Below, piece by piece: positions 35,407 through 44,630 of a stretch of DNA of 64,000 nucleotides (position 1 is its first letter; every line of letters starts with the position of its first letter). Under the pieces are notes generated by a model. That model was not told the origin of the DNA and searched no databases. It was given only the letters and a program-made list of their open reading frames with translations. The stretch covers positions 62,001 to 126,000 of the forward strand of contig NZ_WMDQ01000006.1 in assembly GCF_009707955.1 (NCBI RefSeq). Direction: 5' to 3'. Made by a program: the position numbers and the translations under genes. The stretch is from Flavobacterium sp. LC2016-13. GTDB taxonomy: Bacteria; Bacteroidota; Bacteroidia; Flavobacteriales; Flavobacteriaceae.

Positions 35407-36474
35407 CTACAAATTATTAAATATTCTTTTTACCAATAAAAACAATATCGCTAAAAATCCAGTCAAAATCCCGCCTATCAGTATTCCTTTTGCTTTCCCA
35501 AATTTTTCTTTGGGTAAAGGTAAAATAGGTCGGTCTATTACTTGAATCAATGGAGTCTCTTTTCGTAATGTGACCTTAGCCAATTCTGATTGTTTAACCA
35601 ACTCTGTTAAAATAGCAGTATTAGCCTGAACATCAACTTGTCTTCGAGCTGAAGGTGCTCTTCTAACATTGAGAGCAGGGTTTAAATTAAAGGTGTTATC
35701 ATTTGCAACAGCAACACCTGTTATTGCTCCATTTAATTCTCTTCTTATAGAATCAACCTGACGTTCTAAAATGGTCATGTTCATTCTGGCTTTTTTGCTT
35801 TTTGTTTCAACATAAAATTGACCAACTTCCTTTGCTAATGCTTCACAAAAATATTTTGAGAATAGCTCATTGGTTGATGACACATCGATATCAATAATTG
35901 ATACTTTTTTATCTTTTTGACCAACATATAATCCTGTCTTAGATAAATTACCATATATTGTCCCCATAATGCTATCTTGAATTCTAGTGAAATATTTGCG
36001 ATTTGCATTAGGTAAAAACTGTATATTTGATAATTTAGGATTCTTTTTCCAATTGTCCCTCCATTCGTTATTTTCAATATACATTTCTGCCAACGATATT
36101 TTTCGACCATTTAAATTAACCGGAGATAACAATGTCTTTTCGACCATAGATCTGGATTTAAAAAGCTCTGTTAAATTAGACCCCGTAAAGATGCCTCCTC
36201 CACTTCCTCCTAAGTCTAAGCCAAAGGAACTGGCTAATCCTAATGCACTTCCTAAACCACCTCCGCCAGTTTTTTCATCCTCCAATGCAAAAGATAAAGT
36301 TGCTGTATAAATTGGTTTTTTCATGAAAGAATACGCTAATCCTAAAGCAGCTCCAATTATTCCTGCTAAAACAATAATTTTCCATTTAGATAGCAAATAA
36401 GAATACCATTCTTTTATTTTAATTATTAATTCTTTTAAAGATATTTCGTCGTTTTGAATAGGTGTATTATCCAT
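35407..36474 (-). CDS. Wzz-type chain-length determinant protein
   Basis: Start chosen at the ATG at 36474 (MDNTPIQNDEISLKELI), 7 bases after the stop of the export-protein gene; an ATG at 36501 would overlap it. The 355 residues have two membrane helices flanking a long periplasmic part: WKIIVLAGIIGAALGLAYSF near 40-60 and ILIGGILTGFLAILFLLV near the end. A glycine-rich segment (GGGGLGSALGLASSFGL) lies about residue 70-90 and coiled coil near 230-290. No cytoplasmic kinase domain follows, unlike Wzc. It fits a Wzz/GumC-type regulator. Confidence 0.82.
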   Translation of the reverse strand: MDNTPIQNDEISLKELIIKIKEWYSYLLSKWKIIVLAGIIGAALGLAYSFMKKPIYTATLSFALEDEKTGGGGLGSALGLASSFGLDLGGSGGGIFTGSNLTELFKSRSMVEKTLLSPVNLNGRKISLAEMYIENNEWRDNWKKNPKLSNIQFLPNANRKYFTRIQDSIMGTIYGNLSKTGLYVGQKDKKVSIIDIDVSSTNELFSKYFCEALAKEVGQFYVETKSKKARMNMTILERQVDSIRRELNGAITGVAVANDNTFNLNPALNVRRAPSARRQVDVQANTAILTELVKQSELAKVTLRKETPLIQVIDRPILPLPKEKFGKAKGILIGGILTGFLAILFLLVKRIFNNL

Positions 36475-36481
36475 TAAATTC

Positions 36482-38917
36482 TTATTTAAAAGCTGTAACA
36501 ATTAATAATGCTAGACTTGCAAAAGCAGTTCCAAGACCTGCCCATTCACCAGCGCTCATCTTTTTCGTTTCTGGTTTTTCAGGAACCACAATTTGAGAAT
36601 CTGGGGTCACTTTAGGATAAGATCTAAAAAACAGGAAAGAGCTGGTAACTGAAGCTTTACCATTTGGATAGATAATGTAAGCTTTTTTCTTCCAGCCTTT
36701 ATTATCTACTCCACCAACTGCATTTATATAATATTTAAATCCTTTTCCATTTCTATATGGAATTTCTGAAGTCAATAAAACATTTCCTGTAACTTTCACA
36801 CCCTCATTATACACTGATACTTCAATTTCATCACCAGGAAATAAAGTAACATTTGAATAATGGTTTTTATCTTGAACAATTTTTTCCCAGTTAACTGGAA
36901 TTGTAGCATATTTTAATTCTTCCTTTAATCGTTTAGTTAGTTTATCATTCAATGTGTCATTCTTTGACAGGTTTAAATCAACGCTTTCTAATTTTTCAAT
37001 TTGCTCTTGTTTAATTGGTCTTTTTATTTTCATACCATCTAAATTAGCGATAGAAGTTAGTCCGCCTGCTCTCATAACTACATTGTAAACCGTTTCTTTT
37101 TTATTGGCTAATACATATTTGCCAGGATAACCAACAGCACCGCTTACAATAACCATTTGTGGCTTTTCATAAACTGCCATTCGACGTATATTAATAACAT
37201 CAAAAGGTTTTAAAACGAAATTTTTAATTTGCTCGTTATTGTCAGCAGTAATTTCAAGTTCAACTAATTCTATTCGTTTCGGATCAGCATCATCTATTTC
37301 ATCAGATTTTACCATTCTTGCAATTTCAACTCTTTTAGAAGCTGAACCTGTTAAACCTCCAACTTGTACAACTAAATCGTTTAAAGTCAAATTTTCAAAG
37401 TATTCATATTCTCCAGGATTTTTTACTTCTCCATCGATAGTAACTTTATATTCTTCTCTGAAATCCAAAATAGAGTAAACAGTTACAATATCTTCTCTTT
37501 TTAGCTCTACATCAGCATTTAAATCACCTGACAAAGCTGCACTTAAATCAATATTTACTATTTCTGTAGTTAAGTTTGTTTTTAAACGAATGATTCTTGC
37601 TCTTTTAGTATAAGCATCTTCCGTAAGTCCTTCGGCTCTCGTAATAAGATCGGAAATTCGCATTCCTTCACTATATGAATAATAATCGGGTCTAAAAACA
37701 GCACCTTCGATTTTAATACGATTCTCAAATCGATTTAAAATTTTAGTTATTCTAAAAACATCTCCTGATTGTGGTAGGTAGGAAGTGTACTGACTTTCGT
37801 TTATATCATGAACTTTAAATTCTTTTCCGGTTTTCTGCGTTACATTCACAGATGCTGTATAAGCAAATTCGTTAAATCCTGATGCAAAATTCAATAAATC
37901 TGAAAATGTTTCTCCTTTTTTTATTTCAAAAATTCCTGGGCGTTTTACTTCTCCTTCAACTGTCACCCTTTGGGTATAGGCAGGAATTCTAATTACATCA
38001 TTATCTTTTAAACTAACATTATCTGATTGATCTCCTTTTACTAAAAACTTATAGATGTCAATGTTTTTGTATATTTTATTGTTTCTAATTAATTCAATGT
38101 TTCTATAACTACCATTTTTGCCTGGTCCGCCTGCTAAATGCAATGCGTTATAAACTGTTGCTAAAGATGAAATTGAATAATTACCGGGTTGTTTTCCTCC
38201 TACTACAGTTATTTTGATTGTTCGGATGCGACCCAAACTTACGCTAACTTGAGACTGTCCAGATCGAACGGTACTATAAACTCTTGCAATTGCAGCTTTT
38301 ATTTTTTGAGTAGCAGCTTCTATTGACATTCCTGAAACAGCAATTTGCCCTACGTAATCAATAGTGATTTTACCTTCTACACTTACTGGAATACTAGCAT
38401 TATATTCCTGAACTCCATATACACTAACTTGCAATTCATCTCCAGGCCCTAAGCTATAGTTCATTGGAGTTGCTAATTTTAAATCTGGTTCAAAATTTAA
38501 AGTTGGATTATCGAATAATTCTGATCCAAAAATTAGAGCATTGGCAGAATCTTTAACTTTTTCATTTTTGATTTTCTCTTGTTTTCTTCCAAACTCAGAA
38601 TCTTTATCTGTTGCTTTGGCTTTACTATTATCAGAATCAATGTTTTTAGGCTTTTTTTTCTCAAACTGAGCAAGTTTTACTCTTAGCTTATTGAATTCGG
38701 CCTGACTCATTCCTTTAGACAAGGCCATTGGCTCAACTTGATCAATAGTTGCATTATTACTTTTTAGTTGTGCACTAATCTTCGCTATATCATCATCAGA
38801 TAAATAATCTACTTGAACAGTGCTTAAATCTTTAGATTTAAGTATGTCTTGTGCATGTACATTCAAGGACATAAGTAAAATAAAAAACAGAGCAAGAACG
38901 TGTATTATTTTTTTCAT
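36482..38917 (-). CDS. Large SLBB-domain polysaccharide export protein (Wza-related)
   Basis: An 811-residue protein with a cleavable signal peptide (MKKIIHVLALFFILLM, then HAQ near 21-23), a charged helical segment (about 55-120), a Poly_export domain starting NYSLGPGDELQVSVYG (about 153-168), and several SLBB domains with repeated VxGxVxxPGxY elements such as VTIDGEVKNPGEY, VTVEGEVKRPGIFE and VIVSGAVGYPGKY. The protein ends in a hydrophobic helix. It would form an outer-membrane export ring with the Wzz-like protein next to it. It is much longer than the Wza-like protein at 48077-48871, so the locus has two distinct export proteins. Confidence 0.88.
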   Translation of the reverse strand: MKKIIHVLALFFILLMSLNVHAQDILKSKDLSTVQVDYLSDDDIAKISAQLKSNNATIDQVEPMALSKGMSQAEFNKLRVKLAQFEKKKPKNIDSDNSKAKATDKDSEFGRKQEKIKNEKVKDSANALIFGSELFDNPTLNFEPDLKLATPMNYSLGPGDELQVSVYGVQEYNASIPVSVEGKITIDYVGQIAVSGMSIEAATQKIKAAIARVYSTVRSGQSQVSVSLGRIRTIKITVVGGKQPGNYSISSLATVYNALHLAGGPGKNGSYRNIELIRNNKIYKNIDIYKFLVKGDQSDNVSLKDNDVIRIPAYTQRVTVEGEVKRPGIFEIKKGETFSDLLNFASGFNEFAYTASVNVTQKTGKEFKVHDINESQYTSYLPQSGDVFRITKILNRFENRIKIEGAVFRPDYYSYSEGMRISDLITRAEGLTEDAYTKRARIIRLKTNLTTEIVNIDLSAALSGDLNADVELKREDIVTVYSILDFREEYKVTIDGEVKNPGEYEYFENLTLNDLVVQVGGLTGSASKRVEIARMVKSDEIDDADPKRIELVELEITADNNEQIKNFVLKPFDVINIRRMAVYEKPQMVIVSGAVGYPGKYVLANKKETVYNVVMRAGGLTSIANLDGMKIKRPIKQEQIEKLESVDLNLSKNDTLNDKLTKRLKEELKYATIPVNWEKIVQDKNHYSNVTLFPGDEIEVSVYNEGVKVTGNVLLTSEIPYRNGKGFKYYINAVGGVDNKGWKKKAYIIYPNGKASVTSSFLFFRSYPKVTPDSQIVVPEKPETKKMSAGEWAGLGTAFASLALLIVTAFK

Positions 38918-38967
38918 ATTGAATTATAATTTAACCTGAATTTGGTTGAAATAAAATTGCTTATTGT

Positions 38968-40014
38968 TTATGAGTATTGTTTTTGATAATAATCTTTATA
39001 AGAGCCTGAAGTTACATTTTGCAACCATTCTTCATTATTAAGATACCAATTAATCGTTTTTTCCAAACCTTCTTCAAAAGTTACAGATGGTTTCCAACCT
39101 AATTCTTTATTAATTTTTGATGCATCAATAGCATAACGTAAATCATGACCTGGTCTGTCTTTTACGTAAGTGATTAATTCTTGTGAGGCACCTGATTTTC
39201 TACCTAATTTTTGATCCATAATATTGCATAACAATTTTACTAAATCAATATTTTTCCATTCATTAAATCCTCCAATGTTATATGTTTCATGATTTCTTCC
39301 TTCATGGAAAACTAAATCAATTGCAATTGCATGATCTTCAACAAACAACCAATCTCTAGTGTAATTTCCATCGCCATAAACCGGCAATGGCTTATTGTTT
39401 ATGATATTATTAATAAAAAGAGGTATTAACTTTTCCGGGAAATGATAAGATCCATAATTGTTAGAGCAGTTTGTTAAAACATAAGGCAAACCATACGTTT
39501 CCCCATATGCTCTCACAAAATGATCTGAACTTGCTTTTGAAGCAGAATAAGGTGAATTAGGATCGTAAGATGTAGTTTCTGTAAAAAACCCTTCAGCTCC
39601 AAGAGAACCGTAAACTTCATCTGTACTAATATGATAGAATCTTTTACTTTCAAAATTATTTTTCCATTGATTTTTTGCTGCATTCAGCAAATTCATTGTA
39701 CCAATAACATTTGTTTTTACAAATGCTAACGGATCTTCGATAGAACGGTCAACATGAGATTCTGCTGCCAAGTGCAATACTCCATCAAAATTATAAGTTA
39801 AAAAAAGTTCATTTATAAAAGCTTCATCAACTATATCTCCTTTTACAAAATGATAATTAGGTTGATTTTCAATGTCTTTTATATTTTCCAGATTTCCTGC
39901 ATAAGTAAGTGCATCTAAATTAAAAATTTGATAATCCGGATATTTTGTTACAAAACGCCTAACCACATGTGATCCAATAAAACCAGCACCACCAGTTATA
40001 AGAATTCTTTTCAT
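38968..40014 (-). CDS. rfbB: dTDP-glucose 4,6-dehydratase
   Basis: Makes dTDP-4-keto-6-deoxy-D-glucose, the branch point for rhamnose and for the 2,6-dideoxyhexose module. The 348 residues have ITGGAGFIGSHVVRRF, LDALTYAGNLEN, HLAAESHVDRSI, STDEVYGSLG and the catalytic YSASKASSDHFVRAYG. These are RmlB signatures. It is 36 kb from rfbC/rfbD/rfbA, between manC and the large export-protein gene, so the usual rfbABCD cluster has been split. Confidence 0.96.
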   Translation of the reverse strand: MKRILITGGAGFIGSHVVRRFVTKYPDYQIFNLDALTYAGNLENIKDIENQPNYHFVKGDIVDEAFINELFLTYNFDGVLHLAAESHVDRSIEDPLAFVKTNVIGTMNLLNAAKNQWKNNFESKRFYHISTDEVYGSLGAEGFFTETTSYDPNSPYSASKASSDHFVRAYGETYGLPYVLTNCSNNYGSYHFPEKLIPLFINNIINNKPLPVYGDGNYTRDWLFVEDHAIAIDLVFHEGRNHETYNIGGFNEWKNIDLVKLLCNIMDQKLGRKSGASQELITYVKDRPGHDLRYAIDASKINKELGWKPSVTFEEGLEKTINWYLNNEEWLQNVTSGSYKDYYQKQYS

Positions 40015-40027
40015 TTTTTCTATTTAA

Positions 40028-41035
40028 TTAGTTTAACAAATCTGAATTTTGCTTTTCCAATTCATTGTAAATATCCTTTACATCTTGTGAATTTTCTCTT
40101 TGCAAAATTAAATTAGCCGTCTCAGTATGAACGAAGATTGTATTCTTTAATCCTAAAAATGTAGTATGTTTTTCAGATCCAATAACCATGTTACCATTTT
40201 TATCTACAGAATGTCCTTTTGCTAGTAAATAATCGTATACTGATTCGAAAGAACCTAAATCCGACCATGCAAATGATGCCGGAACAACCTTTATTTTTTT
40301 ACTGCGCTCCATTACAGCATAATCAATGCTAATTGATGGGATTTCTAATGATAAATTTAAATCTAAAAACCCTTGTTTGCTTGATTCCCAAACAGCTTTA
40401 GATTTCTCATAAACATCAGGCTGAAATTGTTTCAATTCATCCAACAATACTCCTGCCTTAAAGCAAAACATTCCACTATTCCATAGAAAATTACCTTTTG
40501 CTATGAATTCTTTTGCTGTAGTTTCATTTGGTTTTTCTCTAAATGAAAGTACTCTATCTCCTTTTGATTCTATATAACCATATCCCGTTTCTGGTTTGGT
40601 TGGGATAATTCCGAATGTTACAATAAAACCATCTTGCGCTTTTGAAATAGCTTCATTTATTGCATCATTATAGTTATCCATCTTATCAATAATATGGTCA
40701 GAAGGAGTTACAATTAAAATATCTTCTGGGTTAGATGCAAATGCTGCAAAAGCAATAGCTGCAGCTGTATTTCGTGGTGTAGCTTCAACTATATTTACAT
40801 AAGAAGTTTTGGTTTTATCCATAACTTTACCACTCAAATGATGATTGTCTACATTGCCAACAACCATTACTTTATTAGCTAAATGACTGTTTCTATCCAC
40901 TGTCATTTCAAACAAAGATTTATTTTCAAATATCTCTAAATATTGTTTGGGTTGACTTTTTCTGGAAAGAGGCCATAATCTACTTCCTACTCCTCCAGTT
41001 AAAATTACATGTATAATTGAATTGCTTTTCTCCAT
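40028..41035 (-). CDS. manC: Mannose-1-phosphate guanylyltransferase
   Basis: Makes GDP-mannose for the GMD/FCL pathway. The 335 residues have LTGGVGSRLWPLSRKSQPKQ at the start, ATPRNTAAAIAFAA, TPSDHII, and FREKPNETTA. It lacks the C-terminal phosphomannose isomerase domain of bifunctional forms, so it is the single-function type. It lies 13 bases before rfbB in the operon. Weak alternatives within the family exist (GDP-GlcNAc formation), but the neighbouring fucose genes support mannose. Confidence 0.92.
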   Translation of the reverse strand: MEKSNSIIHVILTGGVGSRLWPLSRKSQPKQYLEIFENKSLFEMTVDRNSHLANKVMVVGNVDNHHLSGKVMDKTKTSYVNIVEATPRNTAAAIAFAAFASNPEDILIVTPSDHIIDKMDNYNDAINEAISKAQDGFIVTFGIIPTKPETGYGYIESKGDRVLSFREKPNETTAKEFIAKGNFLWNSGMFCFKAGVLLDELKQFQPDVYEKSKAVWESSKQGFLDLNLSLEIPSISIDYAVMERSKKIKVVPASFAWSDLGSFESVYDYLLAKGHSVDKNGNMVIGSEKHTTFLGLKNTIFVHTETANLILQRENSQDVKDIYNELEKQNSDLLN

Positions 41036-41066
41036 TTTTTTTCAAGTAAAAAAAGGTTTTTAAGTG

Positions 41067-42350
41067 CTATAATCTGTTGTCAGCTATAGAACCTAAAACT
41101 CCTTTCACATCGTATAATAAACTATTTGTTTTTTGTAATTCGGCAAAATTTAATTTTAAGAATTCTGCATGTGAAACTCCCAGAACAATTGCATCAAATT
41201 TATCATCCGGAATACTGTTAATTGTTACTAAATTATATTCTTTTTTTACATCATTTGCATTAGCAAGTGGATCGAATATTACAACTGAAATTCCATATTC
41301 AGTTAATGCTTTCACAACATCGACAATTTTGGTATTTCTTACATCCGGACAGTTCTCTTTAAAAGTAATTCCAAGCATTAAGAGATTAGCTCCATTAACT
41401 GAAATTCCTTTTTTAATCATTAATTTGACTACCTGAGACGCAACATATTCTCCCATGCTGTCATTTAAACGTCTTCCTGCTAAAATTATTTCAGGATGAT
41501 ATCCAAATTCTTGTGCTCTTTGTGCTAAATAATAAGGATCAACGCCAATACAATGACCTCCTACCAAGCCTGGTTTAAATGGCAAAAAATTCCATTTTGT
41601 TGATGCAGCCGTTAATACTTCCTGAGTATCGATACCCATCAAATTAAAAATTTTAGCCAATTCATTTACAAAAGCGATATTAATATCTCTTTGTGAATTT
41701 TCAATAACTTTTGCTGCTTCTGCAACTTTTATGGATGGAGCAAGATGTGTACCGGCTGTAATGACTGATTTATAAAGAGCATCTACTTTTAAACCTATTT
41801 CAGTAGTTGATCCGGATGTTACTTTTAAAATTTTTTCGACAGTATGTTCTTTATCTCCCGGATTTATTCTTTCTGGAGAATATCCTGCGAAAAAATCTAC
41901 ATTGAATTCTAAGCTAGAAACTCTTTCTAAAACAGGCACACATTGTTCTTCTGTTACACCAGGATATACTGTTGATTCATATATTACAATATCACCTTTT
42001 TTTAAAACTTTTCCAACAGATTCGCTAGACTTATATAAAGGCGTTAAATCAGGGCGATTATTTTTATCAACTGGAGTTGGAACTGTAATTATAAAATAAT
42101 TACAATCTGCAATATCATTTAAAGAGGTAGTACAATATAAACCATTTTCATTATTTGAATCAGTAACTAATACTTTTTGCAAAGTAGCATCATCAACTTC
42201 TAATGTTGTATCTGTTCCAGACTTTAAAGTACTAACTCTAGATTCGTTTATATCAAAACCTACAACAGGATATTTTGTCGCAAATAATCGAGCTAAAGGA
42301 AGACCAACATAACCTAAACCTATTATGGCAATTTTTATGGATTTATCCAT
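41067..42350 (-). CDS. UDP-N-acetylhexosamine 6-dehydrogenase (TviB/WbpO type)
   Basis: Two-step NAD oxidation at C6 of UDP-GlcNAc or UDP-GalNAc to the uronic acid. The 427 residues have IAIIGLGYVGLPLARLF, VPTPVDKNNRPDL, the catalytic cysteine in GGHCIGVDPYYLAQ, and RNTKIVD, matching the TviB/WbpO group and not UDP-glucose dehydrogenase. The locus also encodes a TviC/WbpP-like 4-epimerase (44631-45614), so UDP-GalNAcA is the expected product. It is the first gene after the promoter and leader hairpin at 42370-42477. Confidence 0.9.
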   Translation of the reverse strand: MDKSIKIAIIGLGYVGLPLARLFATKYPVVGFDINESRVSTLKSGTDTTLEVDDATLQKVLVTDSNNENGLYCTTSLNDIADCNYFIITVPTPVDKNNRPDLTPLYKSSESVGKVLKKGDIVIYESTVYPGVTEEQCVPVLERVSSLEFNVDFFAGYSPERINPGDKEHTVEKILKVTSGSTTEIGLKVDALYKSVITAGTHLAPSIKVAEAAKVIENSQRDINIAFVNELAKIFNLMGIDTQEVLTAASTKWNFLPFKPGLVGGHCIGVDPYYLAQRAQEFGYHPEIILAGRRLNDSMGEYVASQVVKLMIKKGISVNGANLLMLGITFKENCPDVRNTKIVDVVKALTEYGISVVIFDPLANANDVKKEYNLVTINSIPDDKFDAIVLGVSHAEFLKLNFAELQKTNSLLYDVKGVLGSIADNRL

Positions 42351-42369
42351 TTTTTCTTATATTTTAATC

Positions 42370-42418
42370 AATTTTGGTCATCATAACTCATAGCTTCGCC
42401 ACTCTGAGTCACAAAATT
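42370..42418 (-). promoter_or_regulatory. Leader hairpin between promoter and tviB, possible UpxY/antitermination element
   Basis: The predicted transcript leader folds as AATTTTG (42418-42412) with CAAAATT (42376-42370), and inside it TGACTCA (42411-42405) with TGAGTTA (42390-42384), with a 7-base bulge on one side. The apical loop contains GGCGAAGC, which resembles the core GGCGGTAGC of the RfaH ops element except for one base difference and a gap. Since an UpxY-like gene ends just upstream, this hairpin is a candidate target. Function is inferred. Confidence 0.45.
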
Positions 42419-42446
42419 GGACACAGGCACTCGAAATTTATTTAGG

Positions 42447-42477
42447 CAAATATAACACATTCAGTCAATTTATTCAA
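42447..42477 (-). promoter_or_regulatory. Promoter of the tviB-to-rfbA polysaccharide operon
   Basis: Minus strand: TTG (42477-42475), 20 bases, then TATATTTG (42454-42447), a full match to the Bacteroidetes TTG/TAnnTTTG consensus. Transcription would start near 42440, leaving a leader of about 90 bases before tviB. It follows directly after the terminator of the UpxY-like gene, so the 302-base gap 42351-42652 is a regulatory region: terminator, promoter, leader. Confidence 0.55.
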
Positions 42478-42566
42478 GACAGTTTCCTTTAGAACCCTAA
42501 AAGAAAAAGAATAAAAAAAGCATCTATTTTCAAACCTCTATAAATCAGATAATAGAAGAATTTTTT

Positions 42567-42620
42567 TACAAAAAAAATAGAGGATAAAAAATCATATTAT
42601 AAAGTGATTTTATCCTCTAT
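42567..42620 (-). terminator. Rho-independent terminator after the UpxY-like gene
   Basis: Arms at 42605-42620 and 42577-42594 form a stem of about 16 pairs (ATAGAGGATAAA-type arm) with a loop of 10 bases, followed on the minus strand by a run of eight Ts (plus-strand A run at about 42570-42577). It ends the wza-to-UpxY unit 33 bases after the UpxY stop. Confidence 0.75.
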
Positions 42621-42652
42621 AGCCATTAATTGACTTTTGTAACGCCATTAAA

Positions 42653-43117
42653 TTATTTATATTTTATCTTTAAAACACAACCTAAGGCTTCTAAAACCAA
42701 AATATAATGTGTCTTTGAAACTTCTTTTACAATAGCTTCCTGATTACTAAAAGCGCCTGATTCTAATTTTATTCTATCACCAACCTGAATAGAACTAACT
42801 GAAACTTCACTTATATTAGGAGATGCTAAATTATTTTTAATACTTTCTATTTCTTCGTCTCTAACAATAGCGGGTTTTCCTAACCAGTACAAATATCGCA
42901 CCACACCTGCAATTTGAAAAACAGAATTTCGATCTTTTTCTAATAATTGTACAAAAACATACGAATTAAATAGTGGTACTTCAACTTTTTTCTTTCTGTC
43001 TGACCACTGCTTTATCTGTATAGTTACCGGGCAATAGCATTCTATACCAATTTGATTCAGTTTTTCAGCTACCTTCTTCTCCCATTTAGGCTTAGTATAT
43101 ATTACATACCAACTCAT
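42653..43117 (-). CDS. UpxY/RfaH-like NusG paralogue, transcription antiterminator
   Basis: The 154 residues start MSWYVIYTKPKWEKKVAEKL, the NGN-domain opening seen in NusG paralogues of Bacteroidetes glycan loci, with FNSYVFVQL in the middle. It ends in a KOW-type segment (VGDRIKLESGAFSNQEAIV). It is too short and divergent for housekeeping NusG. UpxY proteins bind RNA polymerase during transcription of their own polysaccharide operon leader and prevent early termination. Here the gene is not first of the locus but lies immediately before the promoter and hairpin leader of a ~42 kb operon, the position expected of its target. Confidence 0.88.
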   Translation of the reverse strand: MSWYVIYTKPKWEKKVAEKLNQIGIECYCPVTIQIKQWSDRKKKVEVPLFNSYVFVQLLEKDRNSVFQIAGVVRYLYWLGKPAIVRDEEIESIKNNLASPNISEVSVSSIQVGDRIKLESGAFSNQEAIVKEVSKTHYILVLEALGCVLKIKYK

Positions 43118-43212
43118 GCTTTTTTATATTGAAATAAAACATTTATATCTTCCACATTACTTCTCATCTCATCTTAAATTTTACTTCAATTATCTTTTAC
43201 ATTTATCTCTTA

Positions 43213-44604
43213 CTAAGAACCTATACCTTTATAAATAAATCCAATTGACTCTAATTCTTTAGCATTCAAAATATTTCTTCCATCAAAAAGAAATGCTGGT
43301 TTATGCATTGCGTCGTAAATTTTCTGCCAATCGTAAGTTGTAAATTCATCCCATTCCGTAAGAATTGCAATTGCATGTGATCCTTTACAAGATTCATACG
43401 CATTATCAAACGTCAAAATTGAATTATTATTTTCTTCTGCAGATCTTGTTTCCAAATAATCTAAATCGCTCAATATTTTATTTCTTGAAACTTTCGGATC
43501 GTATACTGAAATATTTGCTTTTTCGTTTATTAAATCGTCCGCAACATATATAGCTGCAGATTCACGAGTATCATTCGTATCTTTTTTAAAGGCCCAACCT
43601 AAAAATGTAATCTTTTTATCAGCTACAGTATTATATAATGTCTGAACAATTTTATTTGAAAATCTTCTTTTTTGATGATCATTCATTATAATAACTTGTT
43701 CCCAATAATCTGCAACTTCATTTAAACCATATGATTTCGCTATGTAAACAAGATTCAAAATATCTTTTTGAAAACACGAACCTCCAAAACCTACTGATGC
43801 TTTTAAGAATTTAGATCCAATTCTACTATCCATTCCAATTGCTCTTGCCACTTCACTAACATCTGCACCAGTTTTTTCACATAGTTCTGACATTGCATTT
43901 ATAGATGAAATACGCTGCGCTAAAAATGCATTTGCTGTAAGCTTGGACAATTCTGATGACCAAACGTTTGTCGTCAAAATTTTATCTCTGCTTACCCAAT
44001 TTGCATAAACATCAACTAAAGCATTAATGGCATCTTTACCTTCTGGGGTTGTATCTCCACCAATTAAAATACGATCTGGATTTAGCAAATCTGTAACAGC
44101 AGTTCCTTCAGCCAAAAATTCAGGATTTGATAAGATCTGAAACTGAACTCCGTTTCCTGTATTATCTAAAATACTTTTTATTGCTTCTGCTGTTCTAACT
44201 GGTAAAGTAGATTTTTCTACGACAATTTTATTTTGTTTAGCAACTTTTGCAATTTGTCTTGCACATAACTCAATATATTTTAAATCCGCAGCCATGCCCT
44301 TTCCTTTTCCATAGGTTTTGGTTGGCGTATTTACTGAGATAAAAATAACTTGTGCTTCATCAATCGCTTTTTCAACTTCTGTTGAAAAGAAAAGATTTCT
44401 ACCTCTTGCTTCTGCTACAATTTCTGAAAGGCCTGGCTCGTAGATAGGAATATTTTCTGTATTAGGATCATTCCAATCTTTAATTCTTTGTTCATTAAGA
44501 TCTACAACTGTTACTTGAATATCAGGACATTTTTGAGCAATTACTGCCATAGTGGGTCCTCCTACATAACCAGCTCCAATGCAACAAATTTTAGTAATTT
44601 TCAT
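43213..44604 (-). CDS. ugd: UDP-glucose 6-dehydrogenase
   Basis: Oxidises UDP-glucose to UDP-glucuronate with NAD. The 463 residues have [56 protein letters not shown], and the catalytic cysteine in [11 protein letters not shown]. The [12 protein letters not shown] part and the length are those of the larger animal-type UGDH, commonly found also in Bacteroidetes. It lies 96 bases upstream of the UpxY-like gene and 26 bases after the epimerase gene. Confidence 0.94.
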   Translation of the reverse strand: MKITKICCIGAGYVGGPTMAVIAQKCPDIQVTVVDLNEQRIKDWNDPNTENIPIYEPGLSEIVAEARGRNLFFSTEVEKAIDEAQVIFISVNTPTKTYGKGKGMAADLKYIELCARQIAKVAKQNKIVVEKSTLPVRTAEAIKSILDNTGNGVQFQILSNPEFLAEGTAVTDLLNPDRILIGGDTTPEGKDAINALVDVYANWVSRDKILTTNVWSSELSKLTANAFLAQRISSINAMSELCEKTGADVSEVARAIGMDSRIGSKFLKASVGFGGSCFQKDILNLVYIAKSYGLNEVADYWEQVIIMNDHQKRRFSNKIVQTLYNTVADKKITFLGWAFKKDTNDTRESAAIYVADDLINEKANISVYDPKVSRNKILSDLDYLETRSAEENNNSILTFDNAYESCKGSHAIAILTEWDEFTTYDWQKIYDAMHKPAFLFDGRNILNAKELESIGFIYKGIGS

Positions 44605-44630
44605 TTAATATATATTTCTTAAATTTTTAT

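Noticed and set aside
41077..41436. 119-codon plus-strand frame opposite the TviB-like gene
   Set aside because: Fully antisense to a strongly conserved gene and low-complexity; a shadow.
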